Shown here: in pieces, positions 21,571 through 30,958 of the stretch
How the letters are laid out: every line of letters begins with the position of its first letter
Position numbering within the stretch: the first letter of the stretch is position 1
Assembly: GCF_036621415.1 (NCBI RefSeq)
Contig: NZ_CP030941.1
Coordinates: 1,796,001-1,860,000, forward strand
Reading direction: 5' to 3'
DNA from: Nitratireductor thuwali
GTDB lineage: Bacteria; Pseudomonadota; Alphaproteobacteria; Rhizobiales; Rhizobiaceae
DNA length: 64,000 bases
Notes under the pieces: model-generated
The model's database searches: none
What the model saw: the letters and a program-made list of their open reading frames with translations, nothing else
Told to the model about the DNA's origin: nothing
Made by a program: the position numbers and the translations under genes

Positions 21571-22212
21571 ATGAGCGCATATTTGCCCGAACTCCTTTCC
21601 CTGATGGCGATCTTCACTTTTGCGATTGTTTCGCCCGGAGCAGACCTGGCGATGGTGATGCGCCAGTCCCTTGTCAACGGGCGCCGCGCCGCCATTCTGA
21701 CCAGCATCGGCATCGGATGCGCCCTGCTGTTTCACGTATCCTATACAGTTCTGGGGCTCGGCCTGCTCATCTCCCAATCGGTCTACGCCTTCAATATCCT
21801 CAAATGGTGCGGTGTGGCCTACCTGACATATATCGGCATCCAGTCGCTTCGCGCCAAGCCGCCGATCCTGGAAACCACATCGGCCCCAACCGATGCGCCG
21901 GCCCCCAATCAACACGCGCTCAAGGCGTTTCTGATCGGGTTTGCCACCAACGCGCTCAATCCGAAACCGGTCTTCTTTTTCCTCTCGATCTTCTCGACGG
22001 TCGTCCATATCGAGACCCCGGCGGTGGTGAAATTCTCCTACGGATGCGTGATGGCGGCGGCGCTTGTCGCCTGGTTCGTCGGCGTATCCATCTTCATGAC
22101 GACGCCCTCCGTAAGGCAAGGGTTCAATCGCATCGGCGTGTGGATCAACCGTGCCGGCGGCCTCGTCTTCCTTGGCCTTGGCCTAAAGCTGGCCACCGAA
22201 AAAGCGGGCTGA
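21571..22212 (+). CDS. LysE/RhtB family exporter
   Basis: A 213-residue membrane protein of the LysE/RhtB amino acid efflux family. The conserved N-terminal region FAIVSPGADLAMVMRQSLVNGRRAA and the hydrophobic segments that follow fit six membrane spans; FLIGFATNALNPKPVFFFLSIF is the second family motif. The substrate cannot be told from sequence. The ATG at 21571 is preferred over an in-frame TTG 21 bases upstream. The gene lies between sucB and lpd, which are usually neighbours. Confidence 0.9.
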   Translation: MSAYLPELLSLMAIFTFAIVSPGADLAMVMRQSLVNGRRAAILTSIGIGCALLFHVSYTVLGLGLLISQSVYAFNILKWCGVAYLTYIGIQSLRAKPPILETTSAPTDAPAPNQHALKAFLIGFATNALNPKPVFFFLSIFSTVVHIETPAVVKFSYGCVMAAALVAWFVGVSIFMTTPSVRQGFNRIGVWINRAGGLVFLGLGLKLATEKAG

Positions 22213-22284
22213 GGCTGCAAAGCACCCAAACTCACTCACAATGACCCGGCTGACAGCAATGCGGCCGAAACGAAGGGAAAATTC

Positions 22285-23691
22285 ATGTCATACGATCTCG
22301 TCGTCATCGGAACCGGCCCGGGCGGCTATGTGTGCGCCATCAAGGCGGCGCAGCTCGGCCTGAAGACCGCAGTCGTCGAAAAGCTGCCGACCCATGGCGG
22401 CACCTGCGTCAATGTCGGCTGCATTCCCTCCAAGGCCCTGCTCCATGCCTCCGAAATGTTCGCCGAAGCCTCCCATTCCTTCGCGGATCTCGGCATCGAT
22501 GTCGGCAAGCCGAAGCTCGACCTGAAGAAGATGATGGCGCACCGCCAGAACTCGGTCGATCAGAACACCAAGGGCCTCGACTTCCTGATGAAGAAGAACA
22601 AGATCGACGTTCTGCGGGGCACCGGCTCGATCGCCGGCAAGGGCAAGGTCCTCGTCAAGGATGCTGAGGGCGCAGAGCAGACCGTCGAGACGAAAAACAT
22701 CGTCATCGCCACCGGCTCCGATGTAACCGGCATCCCCGGCGTCAACGTGAAGTTCGACGAGAAGGTGGTCGTGTCGTCCACCGGAGCGCTGGAGCTTTCC
22801 AAGGTGCCGGCAAGGATGGTGGTGGTGGGCGGCGGCGTGATCGGGCTCGAGCTCGGCTCCGTTTGGGCACGACTCGGCGCCGAGGTCACGGTGATCGAGT
22901 ACCTCGACACCATCCTGGGTGGGATGGACGGCGAAGTCGCCAAGCAGTTTCAGCGCATGCTGTCGAAGCAGGGCTTCACCTTCAAGCTCGGCCAGAAGGT
23001 GACCGACGTTTCGAAGGCCGGCAAGGGCGCCAAGGTGACTTTCGAACCCGCCAAGGGCGGCGATGCCGAGACGATTGAAGCCGATGTCGTGCTGGTCGCC
23101 ACCGGCCGCAGGCCTTACACCGAAGGCCTCGGCCTCAAAGAAGCCGGCATAGAGACCGACGATCGTGGCCGGGTGAAAACCGACAAGCACCTGCGCACCA
23201 ATGTCGAGGGCGTCTACGCCATTGGTGACGTGATCGCCGGGCCGATGCTGGCCCACAAGGCAGAAGAGGAAGGCGTGGCGGTAGCCGAGATCCTCGCCGG
23301 CCAAGCCGGCCATGTGAACTACGACGTCATTCCGAGCGTTGTTTATACCAGCCCTGAGATCGCCTCGGTCGGCAAGACGGAGGAGGAGCTGAAGAAGGCC
23401 GGCGTCGAGTACAATATCGGCAAGTTTCCCTTCTCGGCCAATGGCCGCGCCCGCTCCATGCTGCACACGGACGGCTTCGTGAAGGTGCTGGCCGACAAGA
23501 AGTCGGACCGCGTGCTGGGCGTCCACATTGTGGGCTTTGGCGCCGGAGAGATGATCCACGAAGCCGCCGTTCTGATGGAGTTCTCCGGCTCTTCAGAAGA
23601 CCTTGCCCGCACGTGCCACGCCCACCCGACCATGTCGGAAGCAGTCAAGGAGGCCGCGCTCGGCGCGTTTGCCAAGCCCATCCATTCCTGA
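22285..23691 (+). CDS. lpd: dihydrolipoyl dehydrogenase (E3)
   Basis: FAD-containing E3 that reoxidises dihydrolipoyl groups for the 2-oxoacid dehydrogenase complexes. 468 residues. FAD-binding GTGPGGYVCAIKAAQLG, redox-active disulfide GGTCVNVGCIPSKALLH, NAD-binding VVGGGVIGLELGSVWARLG, FAD motif VYAIGDVIAGPMLAHKAEEEG and the C-terminal catalytic CHAHPTMSEAVKEAA are all present. Last gene of the TCA cluster; a strong hairpin follows the stop. Confidence 0.98.
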   Translation: MSYDLVVIGTGPGGYVCAIKAAQLGLKTAVVEKLPTHGGTCVNVGCIPSKALLHASEMFAEASHSFADLGIDVGKPKLDLKKMMAHRQNSVDQNTKGLDFLMKKNKIDVLRGTGSIAGKGKVLVKDAEGAEQTVETKNIVIATGSDVTGIPGVNVKFDEKVVVSSTGALELSKVPARMVVVGGGVIGLELGSVWARLGAEVTVIEYLDTILGGMDGEVAKQFQRMLSKQGFTFKLGQKVTDVSKAGKGAKVTFEPAKGGDAETIEADVVLVATGRRPYTEGLGLKEAGIETDDRGRVKTDKHLRTNVEGVYAIGDVIAGPMLAHKAEEEGVAVAEILAGQAGHVNYDVIPSVVYTSPEIASVGKTEEELKKAGVEYNIGKFPFSANGRARSMLHTDGFVKVLADKKSDRVLGVHIVGFGAGEMIHEAAVLMEFSGSSEDLARTCHAHPTMSEAVKEAALGAFAKPIHS

Positions 23692-23710
23692 ACATCAGAC
23701 CTCGGCAAGC

Positions 23711-23743
23711 GTCGGGAGCCACGACAAGCCGTGGCTCCTCGAC
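23711..23743 (+). terminator. strong hairpin after lpd
   Basis: gtcgggagccacg (23711-23723) pairs with cgtggctcctcgac (23730-23743): nine contiguous base pairs, then four more past a one-base bulge, with a six-base loop. It starts 20 bp after the lpd stop and sits before the convergent gene ending at 23764. No clear U-tract, so the mode of action is inferred. Confidence 0.5.
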
Positions 23744-23763
23744 ACCTGAGGTCTTGAGGACCG

Positions 23764-24195
23764 CTATTGAGGCGCTGGAGCCTCTTCAGCGGGAGCATCA
23801 CCCGCAGGGGCCTCGTCAGCCGGAGCCTCGCCCGCAGGCGCTTCGGTCTCAGGCGCGGGCGCGATCGGAGCGGTGTCCGTGGGAGCGGTTTGGGTTTCCG
23901 GCGTCGTCATGGCGTCACCGCCGGCCTCGCCCTCCGGAGCAACCACCGGAGCCCCGCCTTCGGGCGCGATCTCGGCATCGGGACTGTCGAAGAAGGCACC
24001 ACCGCCGAAGGCCAGGAACAGAATGACCAGTATGGCCGCCAGCACCGCAACGACGATGAATGTGCTGGCGCCGCTTCCCGAGCGTTGCGTCACCGTGTTG
24101 TTGGGAGGCGGCGGCGTATTGGGATTTGCCGCAGGGTCCACATGCGGATCGCCGGCCGGTGGCCGGCTCTGACGTGCTTTGTCGCGGTCTTCCAT
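23764..24195 (-). CDS. single-span membrane protein with Pro/Ala/Glu-rich tail
   Basis: A 143-residue protein I cannot assign. A polar N-terminal segment (MEDRDKARQSRPPAGDPHVD) is followed by one membrane span, about residues 43-64 (ASTFIVVAVLAAILVILFLA). The rest is a low-complexity tail of Ala, Pro, Glu and Thr with a repeated APAGEAPADE-type pattern. Similar anchored, disordered proteins are common in this order and usually carry no named domain. The start is the ATG at 24193-24195; upstream in-frame codons look non-coding. It converges on lpd. Confidence 0.65.
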   Translation of the reverse strand: MEDRDKARQSRPPAGDPHVDPAANPNTPPPPNNTVTQRSGSGASTFIVVAVLAAILVILFLAFGGGAFFDSPDAEIAPEGGAPVVAPEGEAGGDAMTTPETQTAPTDTAPIAPAPETEAPAGEAPADEAPAGDAPAEEAPAPQ

Positions 24196-24277
24196 GGAAA
24201 CTCTCCGCGTTTCATCTTCGTTGCTCTTGCAACGCGCCAAGGGCCCGAGGGTTCCTTCCCTGCCATGAGGAGGCCGG

Positions 24278-25345
24278 CTACCGGGCGGGCGTGACGCTGT
24301 ATCCCGCCTGCCGCAGCTTCTCGACGAGCCCGTCCTTGCCGGGAAGATGCATGGCCCCGATCGCAATGAAGGCGCGTCCCTTCTCCAGCATGGGCAGCAT
24401 GCGCTCTGCCATCGTGGCGTTGCGGGACGTCACCATGGCCGCTTCGAATTCGGCATATCCCATGTTTGCGCCGTCCTCTGGAACCGCCCGTTCCAGCATC
24501 GGCCGAAACATGCCCGTCTCGCCGTCGCTATAGAGTTGGATCATCGTTTCGATGACGTCGTCCACCCGGCCGCCCATCGAGAGCGTGCTCACCAGGCCCT
24601 CGATATGAAACGACATCGGCAGCGATGCCATGGCGCGGAGCTGCTCTCCCACGCTTTCGAGCCCTGCCAGCTTCTTGCCGGCCGCCTCCGCGTCCTGAGC
24701 CAGCTTCACGTCGAGCACGGGCTTTCCCGCCTGCTGGCGTGCCTGCTCGCAGGCAGGCAGCGCAATCAGCGAAACGAGCATCCACGGCTTCATCTTCACG
24801 ACGGTCGAAAGCGGCACCCCGCGTGCATCGAGCGCGGCGGAAACGATTTCCCGCTGTTCCGCCGTCAGATGATCGGTCAACGCCTCGCCGGGCGGGAACA
24901 TCATCAGGCCCGGTTCTTCCACCATGGCGGCCATGAGCGCCTGCTGGTCTAGAATATCCGTGGTCTCGATAACCACCGTCCGGGCTTCGTCGAAGGCCGC
25001 TCTCGCGGCATCGGGCAGGCGGGTGACGCGCGGATCGGTCACGTGCATCGTGCCAAAGAGAAAAGACGGCGCGGTGCCGTCTTTTTCGATCTTCCACAGG
25101 AGGCCCTTGCCGTTGGGCGTTCGCCCGGCTTCGCGTTCGATTTCGGCGAGCCGTTCCGGATCGTTCCTGGAGAACGCCTCCAGCAGGTTCCGGCCATTGC
25201 AGGTCTCGTTCGCCTGAGAATGCGCCGGAGCGGTTGCAAACAGCAGCGTGACGGCAAAGGCCAGCACAAACAGCACATTCGCGGCGGCCAGCACCCACAG
25301 CGATGTGTCGGCGATACGGTCGGCAAGGGCGGAACTTTTTCTCAT
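24278..25345 (-). CDS. TraB/GumN family protein
   Basis: 355 residues. A signal or signal-anchor occupies about 19-43 (LAAANVLFVLAFAVTLLF), then the TraB/GumN (PF01963-type) domain: LLWKIEKDGTAPSFLFGTMHVTDPR with the conserved GT-H motif, VVIETTDILDQQAL, and the C-terminal AFIAIGAMHLPGKDGLVEKLRQAGY with a second His. These motifs resemble the EraA/Tiki metal-dependent protease superfamily, but most bacterial members are uncharacterised. The protein is probably exported or anchored on the outer side of the inner membrane. Confidence 0.88.
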   Translation of the reverse strand: MRKSSALADRIADTSLWVLAAANVLFVLAFAVTLLFATAPAHSQANETCNGRNLLEAFSRNDPERLAEIEREAGRTPNGKGLLWKIEKDGTAPSFLFGTMHVTDPRVTRLPDAARAAFDEARTVVIETTDILDQQALMAAMVEEPGLMMFPPGEALTDHLTAEQREIVSAALDARGVPLSTVVKMKPWMLVSLIALPACEQARQQAGKPVLDVKLAQDAEAAGKKLAGLESVGEQLRAMASLPMSFHIEGLVSTLSMGGRVDDVIETMIQLYSDGETGMFRPMLERAVPEDGANMGYAEFEAAMVTSRNATMAERMLPMLEKGRAFIAIGAMHLPGKDGLVEKLRQAGYSVTPAR

Positions 25346-25405
25346 GGTCGAGGCGTACCGGCAGAATGTGGAAAAATGTGTTAACCGGCAGCGGAACTGC
25401 GCGCT

Positions 25406-26347
25406 TCACGCCCGCGGATGCGCGGCATCGTAAATTTCCAGTAACCGGGACGTATCGACCGCCGTATAGACCTGTGTTGTCGACAGGCTGGCATGGCCCA
25501 GGAGTTCCTGAATGGCGCGAAGATCCCCGCCCCGGGCAAGAAGATGCGTGGCGAAGGAATGGCGCAGTGCGTGCGGAGTCGCCGTGTCGGGAAGGTTCAG
25601 CGCCGAGCGCATCTTCTGCATCTCGCGCTGAATGATGGCCGGCTGCAGCGCACCACCCCGCGCGCCACGAAACAGCGGCTGGTCAGGGCTAAGATGATAG
25701 GGACAAAGCCGCCTGTATTCCGCCGCCGCCTTGTGGACCACCGGCAGCACTGGCACCAGCCGCGTCTTGCCGCCCTTGCCGGTGATGCGGAGCGTCTCCT
25801 CGCGCGGCGAGGTAAGGTCGCCGCCGGTGAGCCCCAGAGCCTCGGAAATGCGCAGGCCCGATCCATAAAGCAGCGCGAGGACAGCGGCGTTCCTGGCGAC
25901 GATCCAGGGTTTCTCCGCAAGCTGTCCGTCGCCGCTGGACACGCGCCGCGCATCCGCCGCCGTCAGCGGTTTCGGCAATCCCTTGGGCGCGCGCGGCGAG
26001 TGCAGCGCCGACGCACCGGCCGCATTCACGAGACCGCGCTTTTCCAGGTACCGCAGGAAAGAGCGGATGCCGGCCAGCCCCCGCCCTAGCGTGCGCGCAC
26101 CCGCCCCGCCATTGCGTCGCGCGGCCAGAAAAGCGCGAAAATCGGCCGGCCTCAGATCGGCAATGTCGGAAATGCCCGGCGCGCCGCCGCGATGGCCGGT
26201 CAGGAATTGCAGAAACTGCCGCGTATCGCGCTCATAAGCCTCCACCGTCAGCTTTGCCAACCGCCGTTCCCCGGCGAGCGCCCTCAGCCACTCGCTCCGT
26301 GCGGTTTGAAGGTCGGGTCTGGCTGCAATGAGGAAGTCCTCGGGCAT
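25406..26347 (-). CDS. xerC: tyrosine recombinase XerC
   Basis: Site-specific recombinase that with XerD resolves chromosome dimers at dif. 313 residues. The N-terminal SAM-like core-binding domain is at about 10-110. In the catalytic domain the first Arg is in YGSGLRISEALGL, then HALRHSFATHLLARGGD (His and Arg), LGHASLSTTQ (His) and the nucleophile Tyr in VYTAVD. Nothing suggests a mobile element around it; the gene is in its usual chromosomal neighbourhood, so it is the housekeeping recombinase. Confidence 0.93.
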   Translation of the reverse strand: MPEDFLIAARPDLQTARSEWLRALAGERRLAKLTVEAYERDTRQFLQFLTGHRGGAPGISDIADLRPADFRAFLAARRNGGAGARTLGRGLAGIRSFLRYLEKRGLVNAAGASALHSPRAPKGLPKPLTAADARRVSSGDGQLAEKPWIVARNAAVLALLYGSGLRISEALGLTGGDLTSPREETLRITGKGGKTRLVPVLPVVHKAAAEYRRLCPYHLSPDQPLFRGARGGALQPAIIQREMQKMRSALNLPDTATPHALRHSFATHLLARGGDLRAIQELLGHASLSTTQVYTAVDTSRLLEIYDAAHPRA

Positions 26348-26411
26348 GGTCGGCTATCCGGCTTTTCAGCCAGTCTCGCCCCATCGCGTTAGCATCTGGT
26401 GAAGAGCCGGA

Positions 26412-27164
26412 TTACTTCCGCTTTCGGCCGGCAAGAAGGCTCACCGTCTCGCCGAGCGCCGCGCGAAATACCGCGTCGAAGGAAGTCGCGGAGATTTCCC
26501 ATTCCCGCGTCTTCCCTTCCGCCGCCAACCGCCAGCGCGAAGACCAGTCGAGCGTCTCCGGTCGCCATGTCAGATGCCCGGCAAGCATCGGCTCAGCGGC
26601 AGAAACGCCATCAGGCAGGCGTATGGGTAGGCCGTACCGCTTGGCCACCTCCATCAGAGCCGCGCGCTGACCTTGTCCGAACGCCGCATCATGGGCCAGG
26701 AGAAACGAGCTTATGCCATTGTCAACCTCGACCCGGAGCCAGACCACGGGTCGCTCTGTCCACGGCTCGCGGCCAAGCCCACGCAGCACCGCATCGATCT
26801 TTTCGGGAGCGAAATTCACCGTCAGGAAGTGCGGCCGTTCGCGCGTGCCCTGTTCGTCATGAACGGGAATGCCCGCCATCCGGTCGCGATAATGGTACGA
26901 GGACGCGAAGTCCCCTGCCTTGTCAGCCAGTTCGGCCAAGGAAGACGAGCCGGCAAGCGAAATGTCGCCGGAGACCTTCACCAGCACTTCCTCGAGCGCG
27001 GCGGCAAAGCCACGGCTGCGTTCCGGCTCGACCGTCCCAGTGACGATGGCCACCGCCTGGTAAAGCGACGCAGGGTTGTCGCTGGTCGGCCCGGTGGCGC
27101 TCGCACATAGCAGGAAAAGCGCCGCAAGAAGGCCACGCAGGCAAAGCGGGCGGAAAAGGCGCAT
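26412..27164 (-). CDS. DUF2066 domain-containing exported protein
   Basis: 250 residues beginning with a signal peptide (MRLFRPLCLRGLLAALFLLCASA). The mature part contains SLYQAVAIVTGTVEPERSRGFAAALEEVLVKVSGD, the characteristic start of DUF2066, and VWLRVEVDNGISSFLLAHD. The function of the family is unknown; location should be periplasmic. It is followed by an unlinked ABC-F gene on the same strand. Confidence 0.8.
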   Translation of the reverse strand: MRLFRPLCLRGLLAALFLLCASATGPTSDNPASLYQAVAIVTGTVEPERSRGFAAALEEVLVKVSGDISLAGSSSLAELADKAGDFASSYHYRDRMAGIPVHDEQGTRERPHFLTVNFAPEKIDAVLRGLGREPWTERPVVWLRVEVDNGISSFLLAHDAAFGQGQRAALMEVAKRYGLPIRLPDGVSAAEPMLAGHLTWRPETLDWSSRWRLAAEGKTREWEISATSFDAVFRAALGETVSLLAGRKRK

Positions 27165-27242
27165 GAAAACCTCTCCTCGATGGCAACCGCCAAATCTTAG
27201 CCCAAGTCTTAGCAGGCCGCACCGATCCGCCTATTGCTGGCC

Positions 27243-29060
27243 TCAGCTGCCCTCTACCTCCTCGCGCAGCATTTCCAGTTCCAGCCATTCCTCTTCCAGC
27301 CGGTCGCGCGTGGCGCGTTTTTCGTCCAGTTCCTTCGTGAACCGCTGAAACGCCACGGCATCGCGCGCATAAAGCGCCGGATCAGAAAGCTTCGCCTCCA
27401 GCGCCTCGATCTCCGTGCCGAGCTGGGCGATCTTCTCCGGCAGCTTCTCCAGCGCGAATTTCTGCTTGTAGGAGAGCTTTTGGGCGTTGGGCTTGGCCGC
27501 GCGCGGGGCCGGCCCGCCGCCCTTGCCCTTTGCGGCATCCCCCTGGCCGCGGGCCTTGCGGCGCTCCAGCTCCTCGCCCTTGCGCTGCGCCATCATATCC
27601 GAATAGCCGCCGGCATACTCCGTCCAGCGTCCGTCGCCCTCCGGCGCTATGGTGCTCGTCACCGTCCGGTCGAGAAAATCGCGGTCATGGCTGACCAGGA
27701 GCACGGTCCCCGGAAAATCCTCCACCAGCTCCTGCAGAAGGTCGAGCGTCTCCATGTCAAGATCGTTCGTCGGCTCGTCGAGAACAAGGAGGTTGGCCGG
27801 CCGCGACAGGAGCCGGGCCAGCACGAGCCGCGCCTTTTCGCCACCCGAAAGCTCGCGGATCGGCGTGCGCGCCTGCTCGGGCTTGAACAGGAAGTCCTTC
27901 ATATAGGAAACGACATGCCGCTCCTGGCCGTTGACCACCACGCTGTCGCCGCGCCCGTCGGTCAGGAAATGGCTGAGCGTTTCGGACGGATCGAGCGTCC
28001 GCTTCTGGTCGAGAACGGCGATCTCCAGGTTGGCGCCCAGCCGCAGCGTGCCCGAATCCGGCGCGAGACGCCCGATCAGAAGATTGATCAGCGTCGTCTT
28101 GCCCGCCCCATTGGGGCCGACAAAGCCGATCCGGTCGCCGCGCAAGATGCGGGCGGAGAAATCCACCACGACCGGATTCCCGTCATAGGATTTGTTCAAT
28201 CCCTTGGCCTCGATCACCAGCTTGCCGGATTCGGCCGCGTCACTCGCCTGCATGGTCGCCACGCCTTCGGCACGGCGGTGTGTGCGGTGCTTTTCGCGCA
28301 ACCCCTGCAATTCGCCCAACCGGCGCACATTACGCTTGCGCCGTGCCGTCACGCCATAGCGCAGCCAGTGTTCCTCGCGGGCGATCTGTCGGCCCAGCTT
28401 GTGCTGCTCGCGCTCTTCCTCTTCCAGCACCGTATCGCGCCAATCCTCGAAATGGGCGAACCCCTTGTCGAGCCGCCGGGTCACGCCCCGGTCGAGCCAC
28501 ACCGTCGCCCGGCTGACCCGCTCCAGGAAACGCCGGTCGTGCGAGATCGTCACCAGCGCCGACGAGGAGCGCTGCAATTCCTCCTCCAGCCATTCGATGG
28601 TCGCCAGGTCCAGATGGTTCGTCGGCTCGTCGAGAAGCAGAAGGTCTGGTTCGGGCGCCAGCACGCGGGCAAGGGCCGCACGGCGCGCCTCGCCGCCCGA
28701 AAGCGTGGCCGGGTCTTCCTCGCCGGTCAGCCCCAGCCGGTCGATCACCAGCGCCACCCGGTTCACGTCGTCGGCAGGTCCCAGCCCTGCCTCCACATAG
28801 GCCCGCACCGTGGCATAGCCTTGCCAATCAGGCGCCTGCGCCAGATAGCGCACGGTCGCGCTCGGCTGGCGGAATACTTCGCCATCCTGCGGCTCCACCA
28901 TCCCCGCAGCGATCTTGAGAAGCGTCGACTTGCCCGATCCGTTGCGCCCCACCAGCGCGATGCGCTCGCCGGGGCCGACCATCAGCGACGCGCCGTTCAA
29001 TAGGGGCGTGCCTCCAAAAGTCAGGCGGATATCTTCCAGTTTCAATAGCGGTGGCGCCAT
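27243..29060 (-). CDS. ABC-F family ATPase, Uup-like
   Basis: A 605-residue soluble twin-ATPase of the ABC-F class, which acts on ribosomes or, for Uup, also on DNA structures. Cassette 1 has [33 protein letters not shown] and LLLDEPTNHLD; cassette 2 has VGPNGAGKTTLINLLIG, ELSGGEKARLVLARLLS and VLDEPTNDLD. The linker between them and a basic, coiled-coil C-terminal extension (about 520-605, KFALEKLPEKIAQLGTEIEA) support Uup rather than EttA. No membrane spans. It starts one base after the thiN stop. Confidence 0.92.
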   Translation of the reverse strand: MAPPLLKLEDIRLTFGGTPLLNGASLMVGPGERIALVGRNGSGKSTLLKIAAGMVEPQDGEVFRQPSATVRYLAQAPDWQGYATVRAYVEAGLGPADDVNRVALVIDRLGLTGEEDPATLSGGEARRAALARVLAPEPDLLLLDEPTNHLDLATIEWLEEELQRSSSALVTISHDRRFLERVSRATVWLDRGVTRRLDKGFAHFEDWRDTVLEEEEREQHKLGRQIAREEHWLRYGVTARRKRNVRRLGELQGLREKHRTHRRAEGVATMQASDAAESGKLVIEAKGLNKSYDGNPVVVDFSARILRGDRIGFVGPNGAGKTTLINLLIGRLAPDSGTLRLGANLEIAVLDQKRTLDPSETLSHFLTDGRGDSVVVNGQERHVVSYMKDFLFKPEQARTPIRELSGGEKARLVLARLLSRPANLLVLDEPTNDLDMETLDLLQELVEDFPGTVLLVSHDRDFLDRTVTSTIAPEGDGRWTEYAGGYSDMMAQRKGEELERRKARGQGDAAKGKGGGPAPRAAKPNAQKLSYKQKFALEKLPEKIAQLGTEIEALEAKLSDPALYARDAVAFQRFTKELDEKRATRDRLEEEWLELEMLREEVEGS

Positions 29061-29061
29061 G

Positions 29062-29709
29062 TCAGCGCACTCCCTCGGTGGTAAGATGGGCGATCAGCAG
29101 GGCGCGACCTTCCTCAAGCCTCACGCACAGCCTTCCCCGGACCTCATTGGAAATCGTCAGCGAGGAGCCAAACGGCACGATGACGTTGTCGAGCGGCCAT
29201 TTCGCACCTTCGACAGTGAGCCCCGCAAGCTCGCCGAAGGCAAGGATGGAAAAGATTGTTCCTTGGCCGTAATCGAATTCATGGCGGGTGCCCGGCAGCA
29301 GCGCATGGCCCTCCTGCGCCCCGCTCGTCAGAAGCACGGGAATGCCGCGCCCGGCAAGCTGCAACGCCAGCGTCATGTGCAGGAAGGCATGGTCCGGCCG
29401 CTCCCCGCCGAACGCCCCGACGAGAACGAATTGGCTGGCGCCGGCCGCCAGTGCCAGATCGATGGCCAGTTCTCCGTCGGTCTTGTCCTTATTGGGCGGG
29501 TATATCTCACGGGGAATGTCCGAATACTGCCGCAGCAGTTCGTCCGGCGCCGAATCGAAATCACCAACCCAAAGTTCCGGCACGAGCTCCAGCGTGGCGG
29601 CATGGCGCATGCCCGAATCCGCCGCCAGGACGCGGCTGCCGGAAAGCTGTGCGTCGAGTTCGGGGGTGCGGTGGGCATCACCGCCGAGGAGAATGGCGAA
29701 ACGGGTCAT
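29062..29709 (-). CDS. thiN: thiamine pyrophosphokinase
   Basis: Converts thiamine to thiamine diphosphate with ATP. 215 residues. Family features are MTRFAILLGGDA, VLAADSGMRHA, WVGDFDSAPDE, YPPNKDKTDGELAIDLAL and GAFGGERPDHAFLH. I start at the ATG at 29707-29709, which gives the usual length; the open frame continues upstream to 29760. It is divergent from the thiBPQ operon and its TPP riboswitch, so import and activation of thiamine are encoded side by side. Not itself covered by the plus-strand riboswitch. Confidence 0.93.
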   Translation of the reverse strand: MTRFAILLGGDAHRTPELDAQLSGSRVLAADSGMRHAATLELVPELWVGDFDSAPDELLRQYSDIPREIYPPNKDKTDGELAIDLALAAGASQFVLVGAFGGERPDHAFLHMTLALQLAGRGIPVLLTSGAQEGHALLPGTRHEFDYGQGTIFSILAFGELAGLTVEGAKWPLDNVIVPFGSSLTISNEVRGRLCVRLEEGRALLIAHLTTEGVR

Positions 29710-29797
29710 GGCCGTGGCGCATATCACGAAGCCGCGCAATGCGCCAACGCGGAACAGCACTTGCGCGCAAACGTTGCGCGCCCTATTTTCCCAACCG

Positions 29798-29894
29798 CTC
29801 TAACGGGGTGCCGGCCGCCATCTGCGCGGCTTGCTGAGAGGTCATATGCCAACCCGCTGAACCTGATCCGGCTTGCACCGGCGGAGGGATTAGA
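29798..29894 (+). ncRNA. TPP riboswitch (THI element)
   Basis: The THI-box signatures are all in place: ACGGGGTGCC at 29803-29812, GCTGAGAGG at about 29832, the ACCCGCTGAACCTGATCCGG stretch from 29852, and GCGGAGGGATTAGA at 29881-29894. These are the conserved helices P2/J and P4-P5 of the thiamine diphosphate aptamer. It lies 48 bp before thiB, with a likely Shine-Dalgarno GAGGAGG just upstream of the thiB ATG. No clear downstream terminator hairpin is seen, so control is more likely at translation. Confidence 0.96.
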
Positions 29895-29941
29895 CGCGAT
29901 AGCGCCTCATTCCCCTGAACCCGAATACGAGGAGGCGCCCG

Positions 29942-30958
29942 ATGCGCATGAAAACCATTCTCCCGCTCCTGATCACGGCCTTGGCAACCGCCCCTGCCGC
30001 GGGCCCGCTGCCGGCCGCGGCGCAGGAAAAGCTCACCATCTACACCTATGAAAGCTTCACCTCGGACTGGGGTCCCGGCCCGCAGGTGGAGGAGGCGTTC
30101 GAGGCCGAATGCGGCTGCGATCTGGAGTTCATTTCGGTCGCCGATGGCGTTGCCCTGCTCAACCGCGTCAGGCTGGAGGGCGAAGGCACGAGGGCGGACA
30201 TCGTCCTGGGGCTCGACACGAACCTGATCCATGACGCGAAGGAAACCGGCCTTTTCGTCCCCCACAATGTCGACCTCGGCAGGATCGACGTTCCCGGCGG
30301 CTACGAGGACGATGTCTTCGTGCCCTATGACTACGGCTACTTCGCCTTTGTCTACGACACCGAAGCCGTATCCGAGCCGCCGGCCAGCCTCAAGGAACTG
30401 GTGGAGAACGACAGCGATTTGAAGATCGCCATCCAGGACCCGCGCACCTCCACCCCCGGCCTCGGCCTGCTCCTGTGGATGAAAGCCGTCTATGGCGAAG
30501 AGGCCGCTGCCGCCTGGGCCAAGCTGGAAGACAAGGTGCTGACGGTGACGCCGGGCTGGAGCGAATCCTACGGGCTGTTCACCAGCGGAGAAGTGCCGAT
30601 GGTCCTCTCCTACACCACGTCGCCTGCCTATCACCGCATCGCCGAGGACAGCGAGAGATACAAGGCGGCCGCGTTCAAGGAAGGCCACTACCTGCAGATC
30701 GAGGTGGCCGCCAAGACCACGACCGGCGCCGGCAATCCGCTGGCCGACCAGTTCCTTTCCTTCATGATCGGTCCCGGCTTCCAGGACGTGATCCCGGAGA
30801 CCAACTGGATGTTTCCGGCCGGCCAGACGTCCGAACCGCTGAACCCAGTCTTCGGCGAGTTGGTCCAGCCGGACCGCGCGCTGCTCTTTACACCCGAGGA
30901 AGTGGCGGCCAACCGCAAGGCCTGGGTCGATGAATGGCTTTCCGTGATGAGCCGGTGA
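29942..30958 (+). CDS. thiB: thiamine ABC transporter, periplasmic binding protein
   Basis: 338 residues with a Sec signal peptide ([21 protein letters not shown]...AAA). Family motifs are [63 protein letters not shown] and [10 protein letters not shown]. It captures thiamine or its phosphates in the periplasm for ThiP/ThiQ. First gene of thiBPQ under the TPP riboswitch. Its 3' end overlaps thiP by 25 bp if thiP starts at the ATG at 30934, or by four bases (GTGA) if at the GTG at 30955. Confidence 0.96.
   Translation: MRMKTILPLLITALATAPAAGPLPAAAQEKLTIYTYESFTSDWGPGPQVEEAFEAECGCDLEFISVADGVALLNRVRLEGEGTRADIVLGLDTNLIHDAKETGLFVPHNVDLGRIDVPGGYEDDVFVPYDYGYFAFVYDTEAVSEPPASLKELVENDSDLKIAIQDPRTSTPGLGLLLWMKAVYGEEAAAAWAKLEDKVLTVTPGWSESYGLFTSGEVPMVLSYTTSPAYHRIAEDSERYKAAAFKEGHYLQIEVAAKTTTGAGNPLADQFLSFMIGPGFQDVIPETNWMFPAGQTSEPLNPVFGELVQPDRALLFTPEEVAANRKAWVDEWLSVMSR

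Noticed and set aside
25406..26347. Tyrosine recombinase as an integrase of a mobile element
   Set aside because: Length, motifs and neighbours fit housekeeping XerC; no att-like repeats, tRNA gene or phage genes are near.
27234..29003. 589-codon plus-strand frame opposite the ABC-F gene
   Set aside because: Antisense to a gene with two full ATPase cassettes; composition typical of a mirror frame.
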